Part shown: positions 18,239-25,493 of the stretch, piece by piece | Layout: each line of letters starts with the position of its first letter | How positions within the stretch are numbered: the first letter of the stretch is position 1 | Assembly: GCA_029287455.1 (NCBI GenBank) | Contig: JARFRB010000129.1 | Location: forward strand, 1 to 54,402 | Origin: Pelagibius litoralis | GTDB taxonomy: Bacteria; Pseudomonadota; Alphaproteobacteria; Kiloniellales; DSM-21159 | Length of the DNA stretch: 54,402 bases | Direction: 5' to 3' | Made by a program: the position numbers and the translations under genes | The notes under the pieces: model-generated | The model's database searches: none | Seen by the model: only the letters and a program-made list of their open reading frames with translations | What the model was told of the DNA's origin: nothing

Positions 18239-18769
18239 ATGTCCGAAGACGGCTTGCGTTATGACCTTTTGGTCGAGGCTGCCCTGAGGGGGGTGGTCCG
18301 GGCCGCGCTTGCGGAAGCGGCGAAAGCCGGCCTTCCGGGCGAGCATCATTTCTACATAACTTTCGAGACCTTTCGCCCCGACGTCGTGCTGCCGGCCCGT
18401 TTGCGCGAGCGCTATCCCACCGAGATGACCATCGTTTTGCAGCACCAGTATTGGGATCTGGAGGTCGGTCAGGACTCTTTTGCCGTGACCTTGAGCTTCA
18501 ACGACACGCCGGAAAAGCTGGTGATCCCCTATGCCGCCGTCACTGCTTTCGCGGACCCCAGCGTACGTTTCGGGCTGCAATTCAATGGCGATGACGACCA
18601 GGAGGACGCGGAACCGGGAGACCGCTTGCCGCCGCTTGGCGAGGAGGCCGAAGGCGCCGGCGGCCCGCTGCCGCTCGCGGGCGCAGCCGAAGGTGAAGAC
18701 GGGGATGGCGACCTAGACCCAAAGGGCGACAAGATCGTCACGCTGGACCAATTCCGGAAAAAATCCTGA
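18239..18769 (+). CDS. sspB: Alpha-type SspB adaptor protein for ClpXP
   Basis: A 176-residue protein whose first ~115 residues (MSEDGLRYDLLVEAALRGVV ... FYITFETFRPDVVLP ... EMTIVLQHQYWDLEV ... FNDTPEKLVIPYAAVTAFADPSV) are the SspB fold, which binds ssrA-tagged proteins and tethers them to the ClpX unfoldase. After an acidic, Gly/Pro-rich linker it ends KIVTLDQFRKKS, the kind of short C-terminal tail that docks on the ClpX N-domain. It starts about 85 bases after the tmRNA coding piece, so the tag RNA and the reader of its tag are encoded side by side. An AGCCCC/GGGGCT hairpin at 18191-18210 lies in the gap. Confidence 0.94.
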   Translation: MSEDGLRYDLLVEAALRGVVRAALAEAAKAGLPGEHHFYITFETFRPDVVLPARLRERYPTEMTIVLQHQYWDLEVGQDSFAVTLSFNDTPEKLVIPYAAVTAFADPSVRFGLQFNGDDDQEDAEPGDRLPPLGEEAEGAGGPLPLAGAAEGEDGDGDLDPKGDKIVTLDQFRKKS

Positions 18770-18807
18770 TCCAGAAATCACGCGCGGTCCGGGACGGAGT
18801 TTAGCCG

Positions 18808-18993
18808 CTAATGGCGCCTGTCGGATGGGTGCCGCGTGCCCTGCCCAACCGCCACGGTTCGCGTTGCCGCCGCGTTCGCGCGCAGCCGTCCGACGAAGGC
18901 GGCGAAACGCCGCGCGAGTTCCCGCCGCTCTTCGCCGGTAAGATCGGCGTCGGCTTTCTTGGAAAGGTCGCGCTGGGTGATATCGTCGCTCAT
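18808..18993 (-). CDS. Small hypothetical protein, 61 residues
   Basis: Not recognised. It starts MSDDITQRDLSKKADADLTGEERRELARRFAAFVGRLRANAA and has a helix-forming charged middle with LTGEERRELARRFAAF, followed by a basic tail. The charged helical segment and the sensible start make a small cytosolic protein plausible. The opposite strand also has open frames through this GC-rich region, so the call is uncertain. It lies tail-to-tail with sspB. Confidence 0.4.
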   Translation of the reverse strand: MSDDITQRDLSKKADADLTGEERRELARRFAAFVGRLRANAAATRTVAVGQGTRHPSDRRH

Positions 18994-19060
18994 GCCGTAT
19001 CCTTGGCGGACAGCGCCCCCCTGGCGTCCCGCGGGACTTCCCGTCCGGACTCTCCGCGGG

Positions 19061-19111
19061 GGTATCCGTTGGAGCGGGGTATCCGTCGGGGCAAGGTATC
19101 CGTCGGGGCGG
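19061..19111. repeat. Three tandem copies of a 17-base unit
   Basis: GGTATCCGTTGGAGCGG (19061-19077), GGTATCCGTCGGGGCAA (19078-19094) and GGTATCCGTCGGGGCGG (19095-19111) are perfectly in register, and each differs from the others at only a few positions. They sit in the intergenic space between the small 61-residue frame and the alpha/beta hydrolase. Confidence 0.85.
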
Positions 19112-19155
19112 GGCGGTCAGCCTGCCATCGGCCGTGTTAAGGGGGGGGTAAAGCG

Positions 19156-19788
19156 CTGTCCGAGGCTCCAGAACTCTATTTCAACGGCCCGCGCGCCGCA
19201 CCGGTGACCTTGGCCCTGGCCCACGGCGCTGGTGCGCCGATGGATACGTCTTTCATGAATTTTTTTGCCGAGACCTTGGCGGAGTCGGGCCTACGTGTGG
19301 CCCGCTTTGAGTTCGCCTACATGGCGGCGCGGCGCCAAGACGGCCGGCGGCGGCCGCCTGACCGAGAGGCGAAGCTGCTGGAAGCTTGGCGCGCAGTGGC
19401 GGCTCGCCTGGCCGGCGAGGGGCCGCTTGTCATCGGTGGAAAGTCCATGGGAGGGCGAATGGCCAGCCTGGTGGCGGACGAACTGGGCGTGGCTGGGCTC
19501 GTCTGCCTGGGCTATCCCTTTCACCCGCCCGGCCGGCCCGAGCGGCTGCGAACCGCCCATCTGGCGGGCTTGAAGGTCCCAACGCTGATTTGCCAGGGCA
19601 CCCGCGATCCTTTTGGAACACAGGCGGAGATCGAGGGCTACACGCTCTCGCCGTCTATCACCTTGCATTGGGCCGAGGATGGCAATCACGACCTGGCGCC
19701 CCGCAAGAGCTCGGGCAGAAGCACGGATCGGAATTGGGCGGACGCCGCCGCCGCGATCACCGCTGTCGCTTTGGGCCTGGCGGTATGA
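19156..19788 (+). CDS. Alpha/beta hydrolase of the KANL3/Tex30 type
   Basis: A serine-hydrolase fold of about 210 residues. It has an HGAGAPMDTSFM oxyanion-region block, the nucleophile elbow GGKSMGGR, an acid candidate in GTRDPFG and the histidine in DGNHDL. Substrate unknown; the family is related to dienelactone hydrolases. The only conventional start codon is GTG at 19204, but it would remove the first beta strand. The in-frame residues before it (SEAPELYFNGPRAAP) match the usual N-terminal pattern of the family, and they begin after a CTG at 19156 preceded by a G-rich run. A TAA at 19138 closes the frame upstream. So this gene probably uses CTG, or GTG with a shortened N-terminus. Confidence 0.8.
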   Translation: MSEAPELYFNGPRAAPVTLALAHGAGAPMDTSFMNFFAETLAESGLRVARFEFAYMAARRQDGRRRPPDREAKLLEAWRAVAARLAGEGPLVIGGKSMGGRMASLVADELGVAGLVCLGYPFHPPGRPERLRTAHLAGLKVPTLICQGTRDPFGTQAEIEGYTLSPSITLHWAEDGNHDLAPRKSSGRSTDRNWADAAAAITAVALGLAV

Positions 19789-19797
19789 CCGGCGGGC

Positions 19798-20430
19798 TTA
19801 CCAGCCGCAGGACTGCCGCAAGGGCTCGACGGCTTCCTCGATCCCCGTGAGGTCGAAGGTCGCGACCATGGGTTCGTTGGAGATCGACACCGTCCGGATC
19901 ACGAACTCCCGTGAGCCGAACCAGAGCTTGAGGGTTTCGGTCAGCTGATCGGGATTCTTGAAGTTGCCCAGGGCCTGGAAGTCGCTCGACGTTTCCAGCG
20001 AAGTGGTCTGTGGCGCAGAGCCGTCGATCCGGTACTCGATCTGCTTCTTTCCGCCGCCGATGGTGAAGCCGAAATTGATGTAGCCGGTCATCTTTCCGTC
20101 CGTGCAGGCCAGCCAAAGCACGGGGCGCACCTCGCCGGCGAGCAGATCGTTAACCGTGTCGTCCGCCGGCAGGGTGACATAGACGTCCGGCGTGTCGCTG
20201 AATTTCGAATCCCGCGAGGTGACCCGCCATTTGCCGCCTGTCTTTTCGGCTTCTCGGACCGCGGTGACCCGCGCGCCGATTTCGTCATAGCTGGCAAGCC
20301 GCGCCGCATCGTCCTTCTGTTCGTGACATACCAGGACCTCGCGGTCGGAAACTTGGGCTTGGGCTGCCGGCGCCGAGAGCATCAGGGGCGCCAGGCAGCC
20401 AAGCAGGAACAGTCGATTGGTCAGTCGCAT
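19798..20430 (-). CDS. Secreted VasI/TagO-like protein (orphan)
   Basis: A 210-residue exported protein. Its signal peptide ends near residue 25 (APAAQA) and is followed by a Cys-containing CHEQKDDAARLASYD segment. The rest follows the VasI/TagO pattern: a WRVTSRDSKFSDTPDVYVTL block, YINFGFTIGGGKKQIEYRIDG and a C-terminal FDLTGIEEAVEPLRQSCGW with a conserved CGW ending. VasI/TagO proteins are known from type VI secretion loci, but no other secretion gene is near, so the domain is probably used here in a general envelope role. The ATG at 20430 is chosen because it opens the signal peptide. An upstream extension to 20490 is rejected. It is convergent with the hydrolase. Confidence 0.75.
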   Translation of the reverse strand: MRLTNRLFLLGCLAPLMLSAPAAQAQVSDREVLVCHEQKDDAARLASYDEIGARVTAVREAEKTGGKWRVTSRDSKFSDTPDVYVTLPADDTVNDLLAGEVRPVLWLACTDGKMTGYINFGFTIGGGKKQIEYRIDGSAPQTTSLETSSDFQALGNFKNPDQLTETLKLWFGSREFVIRTVSISNEPMVATFDLTGIEEAVEPLRQSCGW

Positions 20431-20545
20431 TGTCACGGAATCCCCTTGCTCGAGAGAGACGAGGCTCCGGATATCCGTGCCCAAGGTCAATCTTTCGAAG
20501 GGAGCACCCCTAAATCGTCAGATCTTTCATCCGGCCTGGAAACGC

Positions 20546-20728
20546 TTAAGCAGCGCGAACGGCAATGGCCTGCTTCACCGCGTGCACGGCCGCGCGCAGC
20601 GTCTTGAAAATAGATTGGTCCAGCTGGACGACGGCGGGATGGGTGGCGTGGAACACGAAGTGGCGGTTTTCCTGGACAAGAAGCCCGTAATGCTCGCCGC
20701 TGATCTCGATAACGTAACGCTCGGTCAT
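20546..20728 (-). CDS. Small hypothetical protein, 60 residues
   Basis: Not recognised. Starts MTERYVIEISGEHYGLLVQEN and continues with FHATHPAVVQLDQSIF, then a predicted amphipathic helix KTLRAAVHAVKQAIAV. AAGGA lies 9 bases upstream of the ATG, a good ribosome-binding site, and codon use looks like neighbouring genes. A perfect 14-base palindrome lies 66 bases upstream at 20794-20807. The 2-strand-then-helix look suggests a small domain, but no function can be given. Confidence 0.65.
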   Translation of the reverse strand: MTERYVIEISGEHYGLLVQENRHFVFHATHPAVVQLDQSIFKTLRAAVHAVKQAIAVRAA

Positions 20729-20793
20729 TTGGAGTCCTTACTTGGAATCGCCGATCGCTTGATAATCGTATAGCGTTACATGCGTATGAACGT

Positions 20794-20807
20794 ATTGCAC
20801 GTGCAAT
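20794..20807. promoter_or_regulatory. Perfect 14-base palindrome, candidate operator
   Basis: ATTGCACGTGCAAT is a perfect inverted repeat with no spacer, in an AT-richer stretch upstream of the 60-residue gene on the minus strand. The size and symmetry fit a dimeric repressor site. Two imperfect 15-base direct repeats, TTTCGGATAGGCCGC (20841) and TTTCGGATCAGCCGC (20859), lie just beyond it. Confidence 0.5.
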
Positions 20808-20967
20808 TTCCTTCTACCCAATTTTGTCGAGGGCCATGAATTTCGGATAGGCCGCTAGTTTCGGATCAGCCGCGGGAAACAAAATCGGCGGCGGGAAACG
20901 CCGGCGCTCCAAGGCGGTGCAGCCGACGGGAACGAGAGCCACAGGTGGCGCCCGAGCGAGGCGAGAA

Positions 20968-21043
20968 TGGTGCCGGCGGTCCGACTTGAACGGACAACCT
21001 TCCGCTTACAAGGCGGGTGCTCTACCAATTGAGCTACGCCGGC
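20968..21043 (-). tRNA. tRNA-Thr (anticodon TGT)
   Basis: Read on the minus strand the gene starts GCCGGCGTAGCTCAATTGG, with acceptor stem GCCGGCG/CGCCGGC, a standard D-arm, and an anticodon loop CTTGTAA giving TGT, which reads ACA-type threonine codons. The T-arm includes GTTCAAGTC. The 3' CCA is encoded (TGG at 20968-20970 on the plus strand). The outermost pair of the anticodon stem looks like C-A, a mild irregularity. Confidence 0.93.
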
Positions 21044-21188
21044 GGGGCCTGCCCCGGAGCGGCGCACCATAGTCCCCGTAATGCGCGGCGGCAAGCCACC
21101 TTGCGGGCCGCGCCCGGCCGGGTCTATCGTCTGTTTTTGAACGTCCGGCCAGCCACACGACACGGACGAGAACCGGAGGAGGTCGATC

Positions 21189-22688
21189 ATGTCCGCCGCG
21201 CTATCCATCGACAGCATCAAATCCCAGGCCGAGGGCCTCGATTTTCGCAATCAGGCATTCATCGCCGGCGCTTATCGCGACGCCGCCGACGGGCGGACCT
21301 TCGATTGCATCAGCCCGGTGGACGGCCGCGTGCTGACGCGCATCGCCAGCTGTGGCGAAGCGGATGTGGACCTCGCGGTCCAGGCGGCCCGCGCAGCCTT
21401 CGAGGACGGCAGGTGGCGCAACTTCGCGCCCGCCAAGCGCAAGCGGATTCTTCAGATCTTTGCCGATTTGATCCTGAGCCACACGACCGAGCTTGCCCTG
21501 TTGGAAACCCTGGACATGGGCAAGCCGATCACGGACTCCACCAGAATCGACGTGCCGGCCACGGCGAACTGTATCCGCTGGTACGCCGAGGCTGCCGATA
21601 AGGTCTACGACGAGGTGGCGCCCACCGCCGAGAATATCATTGCCATGCTGCGGCGCGAGCCGGTGGGCGTGGTCGTGGCCATCGTGCCCTGGAACTTCCC
21701 CATGATCATGGCGGCCTGGAAGATCGGCCCGGCGCTCGCCACCGGCAATTCGCTGATCCTGAAGCCGGCCGAGCAGTCCTCGCTGACCGCCTTGCGGCTC
21801 GCCGAGCTGGCGGCCGAGGCGGGCATTCCCGAGGGCGTCTTCCAGGTGGTGCCGGGGCTCGGCGAGGAGGCCGGACAGGCGCTGGGCCGTCACATGGACG
21901 TGGACGCAATCGCCTTCACCGGCTCCGGCGAGGTGGGCAAGCTTCTCCTGAAGTATTCCGGCGAGAGCAACATGAAGCGCGTCGCCCTGGAGTGCGGCGG
22001 CAAGACCCCGCACATCGTCATGTCCGACACCGCCGACCTGGACGCGGCGGCCAACGCGGCCGCCTGGGGTATCTTCTTCAATCAGGGCGAGGTCTGCAAC
22101 GCGGGCTCGCGGCTGCTGGTCGAGGAGTCGATCAAGGAGGAATTCCTGGAGAAGGTGCAAGGGGTGGCCCGCTCCATGCGCTTCGGTAATCCCTTGGATC
22201 CGGAAACGCAGGTGGGCGCCATCGTCGATCAGGACCAGTTCCAGAAGGTGCTGTCCTACATCGGCCTCGGCGCGGAAGAGGGCGCGCAGCTCATCATGGG
22301 CGGCAAGCAGGCCATGGCCGAGAGTGGCGGCTTCTACATCGAGCCCACGATCTTCGACCGCGTCGACAACACCATGCGCATCGCCCAGGAGGAAATCTTC
22401 GGACCGGTCCTGTCCACCCTGACCTTCAAAGACGGCGAGGACGCGGTCCGGATCGGCAACGACACGATCTATGGCTTGGCGGCGGCCGTCTGGACCAACG
22501 ACGTCAACAAGGCCCACAAGATGGCCAAGGCCTTGCGCGCCGGGTCGGTCTGGATCAACTGCTTCGACGGGGGGGACATCACCACGCCCTTCGGCGGCTA
22601 CAAGCAGTCGGGCTTCGGGCGCGACAAGTCCCTGCATGCCTTGGACAAGTACACCGAGCTCAAGACCATCTGGATCGAGCTCCACTGA
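21189..22688 (+). CDS. puuC: Aldehyde dehydrogenase, PuuC-type (gamma-glutamyl-gamma-aminobutyraldehyde dehydrogenase)
   Basis: A 499-residue NAD(P)-dependent aldehyde dehydrogenase. VPWNFPM marks the cofactor region, FTGSGEVGK the Rossmann loop, ECGGKTPH the general-base Glu and NQGEVCNAGSR the catalytic Cys. The N-terminal FINGxY-like segment (FIAGAYRDAADGRTF) and the C-terminal FGGYKQSGFGRDKSLHALDKYTELKT are characteristic of the PuuC branch, which oxidises gamma-glutamyl-aminobutyraldehyde in putrescine breakdown. The partners puuA-like, puuB-like and puuR-like lie at 41885-47902, about 19 kb away. A GGAGG ribosome-binding site lies 9 bases before the ATG. Substrate in this branch is inferred from similarity and the presence of those partners. 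Confidence 0.9.
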   Translation: MSAALSIDSIKSQAEGLDFRNQAFIAGAYRDAADGRTFDCISPVDGRVLTRIASCGEADVDLAVQAARAAFEDGRWRNFAPAKRKRILQIFADLILSHTTELALLETLDMGKPITDSTRIDVPATANCIRWYAEAADKVYDEVAPTAENIIAMLRREPVGVVVAIVPWNFPMIMAAWKIGPALATGNSLILKPAEQSSLTALRLAELAAEAGIPEGVFQVVPGLGEEAGQALGRHMDVDAIAFTGSGEVGKLLLKYSGESNMKRVALECGGKTPHIVMSDTADLDAAANAAAWGIFFNQGEVCNAGSRLLVEESIKEEFLEKVQGVARSMRFGNPLDPETQVGAIVDQDQFQKVLSYIGLGAEEGAQLIMGGKQAMAESGGFYIEPTIFDRVDNTMRIAQEEIFGPVLSTLTFKDGEDAVRIGNDTIYGLAAAVWTNDVNKAHKMAKALRAGSVWINCFDGGDITTPFGGYKQSGFGRDKSLHALDKYTELKTIWIELH

Positions 22689-22699
22689 CCGGTCCAGGG

Positions 22700-22762
22700 G
22701 CACGAAAAGGGCTGGGCGGCCCAGGGTGCTAGAAGAGGTGCGAAGAGAAGCACGAAAAGGGC
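22700..22762. repeat. Pair of 13-base direct repeats
   Basis: GCACGAAAAGGGC occurs at 22700-22712 and 22750-22762, 50 bases apart, in the gap between puuC and cca. Between them CTGGG and CCCAG can pair around 22712-22724. Function unknown; possibly sites for a regulator or chance duplication. Confidence 0.6.
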
Positions 22763-22814
22763 CGCCGATCCAATCACCCGGCCACGGGCCGAACGCGCTA
22801 TAGTCGGCGCCGCC

Positions 22815-24071
22815 ATGGCCGAGTCCGACCGTTTGCCGCTTCAGGATTGGATGACCGCGCCCGAGACGCGGGCGGTGGTGGCCGCAGTCACGGCCGGCGG
22901 CGCGCCGGCCCGTTTCGTCGGTGGCTGCGTGCGCGATGCCTTGGCGGGGCGGCCGGTCAGGGACATCGACCTCGCCACCCCCGAGCCGCCGGAGCGGGTA
23001 ATGGAACTCCTGCGCGCGGCGGGGTTGAAGGCCGTGCCCACCGGCTTGGACCACGGCACGGTCACCGCCGTCTCCGGCCACCGGCCCTTCGAGATCACCA
23101 CCCTGCGCCATGATGTGGAAACCTTCGGGCGCCGGGCCAAGGTGGCCTTCACCGACGATTGGGAAGCCGACGCCGCCCGGCGCGACTTCACCTTCAACGC
23201 CCTGTCCTGCACGCCGGAGGGGGAGTTGCACGACTACTTCGGCGGCCGGGCGGACCTCTTGGCGGGGCGCGTTCGCTTCGTCGGCGAGGCGCGGCGTCGA
23301 ATCGCGGAGGACTATCTGCGCCTGCTGCGCTTTTTCCGTTTCCACGCCTTCTTCGGCCGGGGCGCGCCGGATCCGGACGGCTTGGCCGCGGCGGCGGCGG
23401 CCGCGCCCAAGCTCGCCGAGCTGTCGCCCGAGCGGGTGCGCGCGGAGCTCTTCCGCCTGCTCCAGGCGACGGATCCGGTGCCGGTGCTGGACGTGATGCT
23501 CGGCCACGCCATTCTCGCCGCGGAGCTGCCCGAGGCCGCGAGCACGCAAACCCTGAGCAACTGGCTGGCGCTGGAGGCCCACCCTTCCGATGCTCAAGCG
23601 CCCGATCCCCTGCCGCGCTTCGCGGCCCTGCTCGACCCCGCCGCCGACGCGCTCGAAATCGCCAAGCGCCTGCGCCTCTCCAACGCCGAGCGCGACCGGC
23701 TGGCCGGCCTGCTGCGCCCCACGCCGCGCCTAGACCCAGGCATGACGCCCAAGGCGCTGCGCGCGGCCCTCTACCGGCTGGGGCGCCAGCAGGTGGAGGA
23801 CGGCCTTCGCCTGGCCGCCGCCCGCGCGGGCCGCGACGGGGGCCTGGACCAAGCACTCTCCCAGGCGCTCCCCCAGGCGCTCAGGGCGGTTGCCGCCTGG
23901 CACCCCAGCGCCTTCCCGGTGAAGGGCCGCGACCTGCGGGCGCTGGGCATGGCGCCGGGCGCGGAGATGGGCCGCCTGCTCGCGGAGCTGGAGGCCTGGT
24001 GGATCGCCGAGGACTTCCGGCCGGACCGCGCGGCCCTGCTGGCGCGGGCCCGTCGCAATTCATCAAAATAA
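22815..24071 (+). CDS. cca: CCA tRNA nucleotidyltransferase
   Basis: Adds or repairs the 3' CCA of tRNAs. The class II polymerase-beta-type motif GGCVRDALAGRPVRDIDLATP lies near residues 35-55, with the DxD metal-binding pair. RRDFTFNALSCTPEGELHDYFGG and RIAEDYLRLLRFFRFHAFFG, the ATP/CTP-recognition and neck regions, follow. At 418 residues with an Ala/Arg-rich C-terminal body it matches the shorter alphaproteobacterial form. The ATG at 22815 follows a 126-base spacer that carries two copies of a 13-base repeat. Confidence 0.95.
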   Translation: MAESDRLPLQDWMTAPETRAVVAAVTAGGAPARFVGGCVRDALAGRPVRDIDLATPEPPERVMELLRAAGLKAVPTGLDHGTVTAVSGHRPFEITTLRHDVETFGRRAKVAFTDDWEADAARRDFTFNALSCTPEGELHDYFGGRADLLAGRVRFVGEARRRIAEDYLRLLRFFRFHAFFGRGAPDPDGLAAAAAAAPKLAELSPERVRAELFRLLQATDPVPVLDVMLGHAILAAELPEAASTQTLSNWLALEAHPSDAQAPDPLPRFAALLDPAADALEIAKRLRLSNAERDRLAGLLRPTPRLDPGMTPKALRAALYRLGRQQVEDGLRLAAARAGRDGGLDQALSQALPQALRAVAAWHPSAFPVKGRDLRALGMAPGAEMGRLLAELEAWWIAEDFRPDRAALLARARRNSSK

Positions 24072-24206
24072 TCCTAAAATAGGAATAATAGACTTGACAT
24101 AGCGGGCTGCCGCCCCGAAGTATGATCCCAGCAGCGCCCGTGGTGTGCCTGCTGCCTTAAAACCTCACGCAAGTGCTCCGCCGCCGCGCCCTCCCGTGCG
24201 GCGGCG

Positions 24207-24620
24207 GTGGAGAGCTATCTCGCGGAGGCTGTCGAGCCGGATTGCCGTGCGATGGCGATGGTCAACGTCGCGAGTTGTTTCTTCCGGAATGGGCGGCAAG
24301 CTGAGTGCGAGGCATGGCACCTCCGGATCATCGCCGACAATCCCGAAAACCCCATGGGTTGGAGCAGGCACGCCACCTATATCGCGATGGGGGCGAGCGA
24401 CGACGACCCGGAGCCGCTTCTCCGGGCGTTGGACATCAGTGCCACGGCCGTGGGCAAGGCCCGGACCTGGCGTGCCTGGCTGCGCTGGGTGCTAGCCGAC
24501 CGCTGTCGCATCGCGGCGGATGCCAAGCGCTTCGACATCGTCGAGGCAGCCATGGTGGAGATTTTGGACGACTGGCCGTGCAAATGCGAGATCGACGTGC
24601 CCTTCTTCGAGTGGGACTAG
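24207..24620 (+). CDS. Hypothetical protein, frame interrupted by TAG (possible pseudogene)
   Basis: Not recognised. From a GTG at 24207 it reads 137 residues, VESYLAEAVEPDCRAMAMVNVASCFFRNGR onward, with Trp-rich helices (TWRAWLRWVLADRCRI) and several Cys. The pattern of short helices looks TPR-like, but I cannot confirm it. The frame is open upstream only to a stop at 24123, with a poor-looking N-terminal part. It ends FFEWD-TAG at 24618, after which the same frame continues in coding-like sequence (LKRVPEGAIDPAFRARYDA ...) to a TGA at 24765. This suggests either a decayed longer gene or stop readthrough. TTGACA at 24094 lies upstream but is badly spaced from TATGAT at 24121. Confidence 0.5.
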   Translation: MESYLAEAVEPDCRAMAMVNVASCFFRNGRQAECEAWHLRIIADNPENPMGWSRHATYIAMGASDDDPEPLLRALDISATAVGKARTWRAWLRWVLADRCRIAADAKRFDIVEAAMVEILDDWPCKCEIDVPFFEWD

Positions 24621-25004
24621 CTGAAGCGGGTGCCCGAGGGTGCCATCGACCCCGCCTTTCGCGCCCGCTACGACGCCACCGTGGCCCAGGTCCTTGCCAA
24701 GCGGGCCGAACGGGACGCCCGGGAAGCCGCGGCCAAGGCAGGGGCCGCGACGCCGGACGAGACTTGAGGCGGCCGAGGGGCGGCGGGGCGATGGCGAGCG
24801 AGGCCGGAAGATGCTGGGTCGTCCCAGGATGGCAAGGGCCACCCCGACGAACCGCCGGCCTGGCGGGACGAGGGCTGGCACGTCAACGAGACTTGGCCCG
24901 AGGCACCGCCGGAGGAAGGGCGGCCGGGCCGGGCCGCCCCCCCCCGGGGGCCTCTCTAGATCCTCTCCCCGGGCCGTCCCGGCGGATCGTCCCGGTGGAG
25001 CGTC
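24621..25004. other. Gene-less stretch that continues the interrupted frame
   Basis: No normal gene. On the plus strand the frame of the preceding hypothetical runs on from 24621 to a TGA at 24765-24767 (48 more codons, charged and Ala-rich). It then continues again to a TAG near 24957, including the protein-like segment PAWRDEGWHVNETWPEAPPEEG at about 24855-24920. No frame has a good start and ribosome-binding site. A run of ten C residues lies at 24936-24945. The region therefore looks like the remains of one longer gene. Confidence 0.5.
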
Positions 25005-25361
25005 TCAGTAGAGCTTGCCGCCGTTGGGAACGGCGCGTTCCGGACCGATCAGCACCACCCGGCCCTCGGCGTCGGGGAAGCCCAGCACCAGGATCTCGCT
25101 CATGAAGCGGCCGATCTGCTTGGGCGGGAAGTTGACCACGGCGGCCACCTGGCGGCCCAGCAGGGTCTCGGGTGTGTAGAGCTCGGTGAGCTGGGCGGAG
25201 GTTTTGCGCTCGCCGATGTCCGGGCCGAAATCCACCCAGAGCTTATAGGCCGGCCGCCGCGCCTCGGGATAAGGCTCCACGCGCACCACCGTGCCGACGC
25301 GCACGTCGACCTTGACGAAGTCTTCGTAGCCGATTTCCGCTTGGCTGTCGCTCGTGCTCAT
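25005..25361 (-). CDS. csaA: CsaA-like tRNA-binding protein
   Basis: A 118-residue single-domain OB-fold protein of the EMAP/ARC1 tRNA-binding type. It opens IGYEDFVKVDVRVGTVVRVEPYPEARRPAYKLWVDFG and ends SEILVLGFPDAEGRVVLIGPERAVPNGGKLY, both typical of CsaA and close to full family length. CsaA binds tRNA as a homodimer and has been described as an export-related chaperone in Bacillus. It lies downstream of the phasin gene on the same strand but beyond a strong terminator, so it should be transcribed separately. Confidence 0.94.
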   Translation of the reverse strand: MSTSDSQAEIGYEDFVKVDVRVGTVVRVEPYPEARRPAYKLWVDFGPDIGERKTSAQLTELYTPETLLGRQVAAVVNFPPKQIGRFMSEILVLGFPDAEGRVVLIGPERAVPNGGKLY

Positions 25362-25438
25362 CGCCCTGTCTTGGCCCCCCCCGCGTCATCGTCCCCCAAC
25401 CTTGGGCCAAGCCTATAGCAAGCGTGCCCCGCAAGATA

Positions 25439-25468
25439 AAGGCCGCCCCCAGCACAAAGGGCGGCCTT
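25439..25468 (-). terminator. Intrinsic terminator after the phasin gene
   Basis: AAGGCCGCCC (25439-25448) pairs perfectly with GGGCGGCCTT (25459-25468), a 10-base-pair stem with a 10-base loop. On the minus strand the stem is followed by TTATCTT, about 25 bases after the phasin stop, so it fits a rho-independent terminator for the phasin transcript. Confidence 0.8.
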
Positions 25469-25493
25469 GCAAGGGGAAGCTGCGTCGCCGGGC

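Noticed and set aside
21201-23597. 798-residue minus-strand frame
   Set aside because: Spans antisense to puuC and cca, both with clear motifs; composition is that of a shadow frame.
24094-24126. TTGACA and TATGAT as a sigma70 promoter
   Set aside because: Both hexamers are good, but the spacing is 21 bases, too long for a normal promoter.
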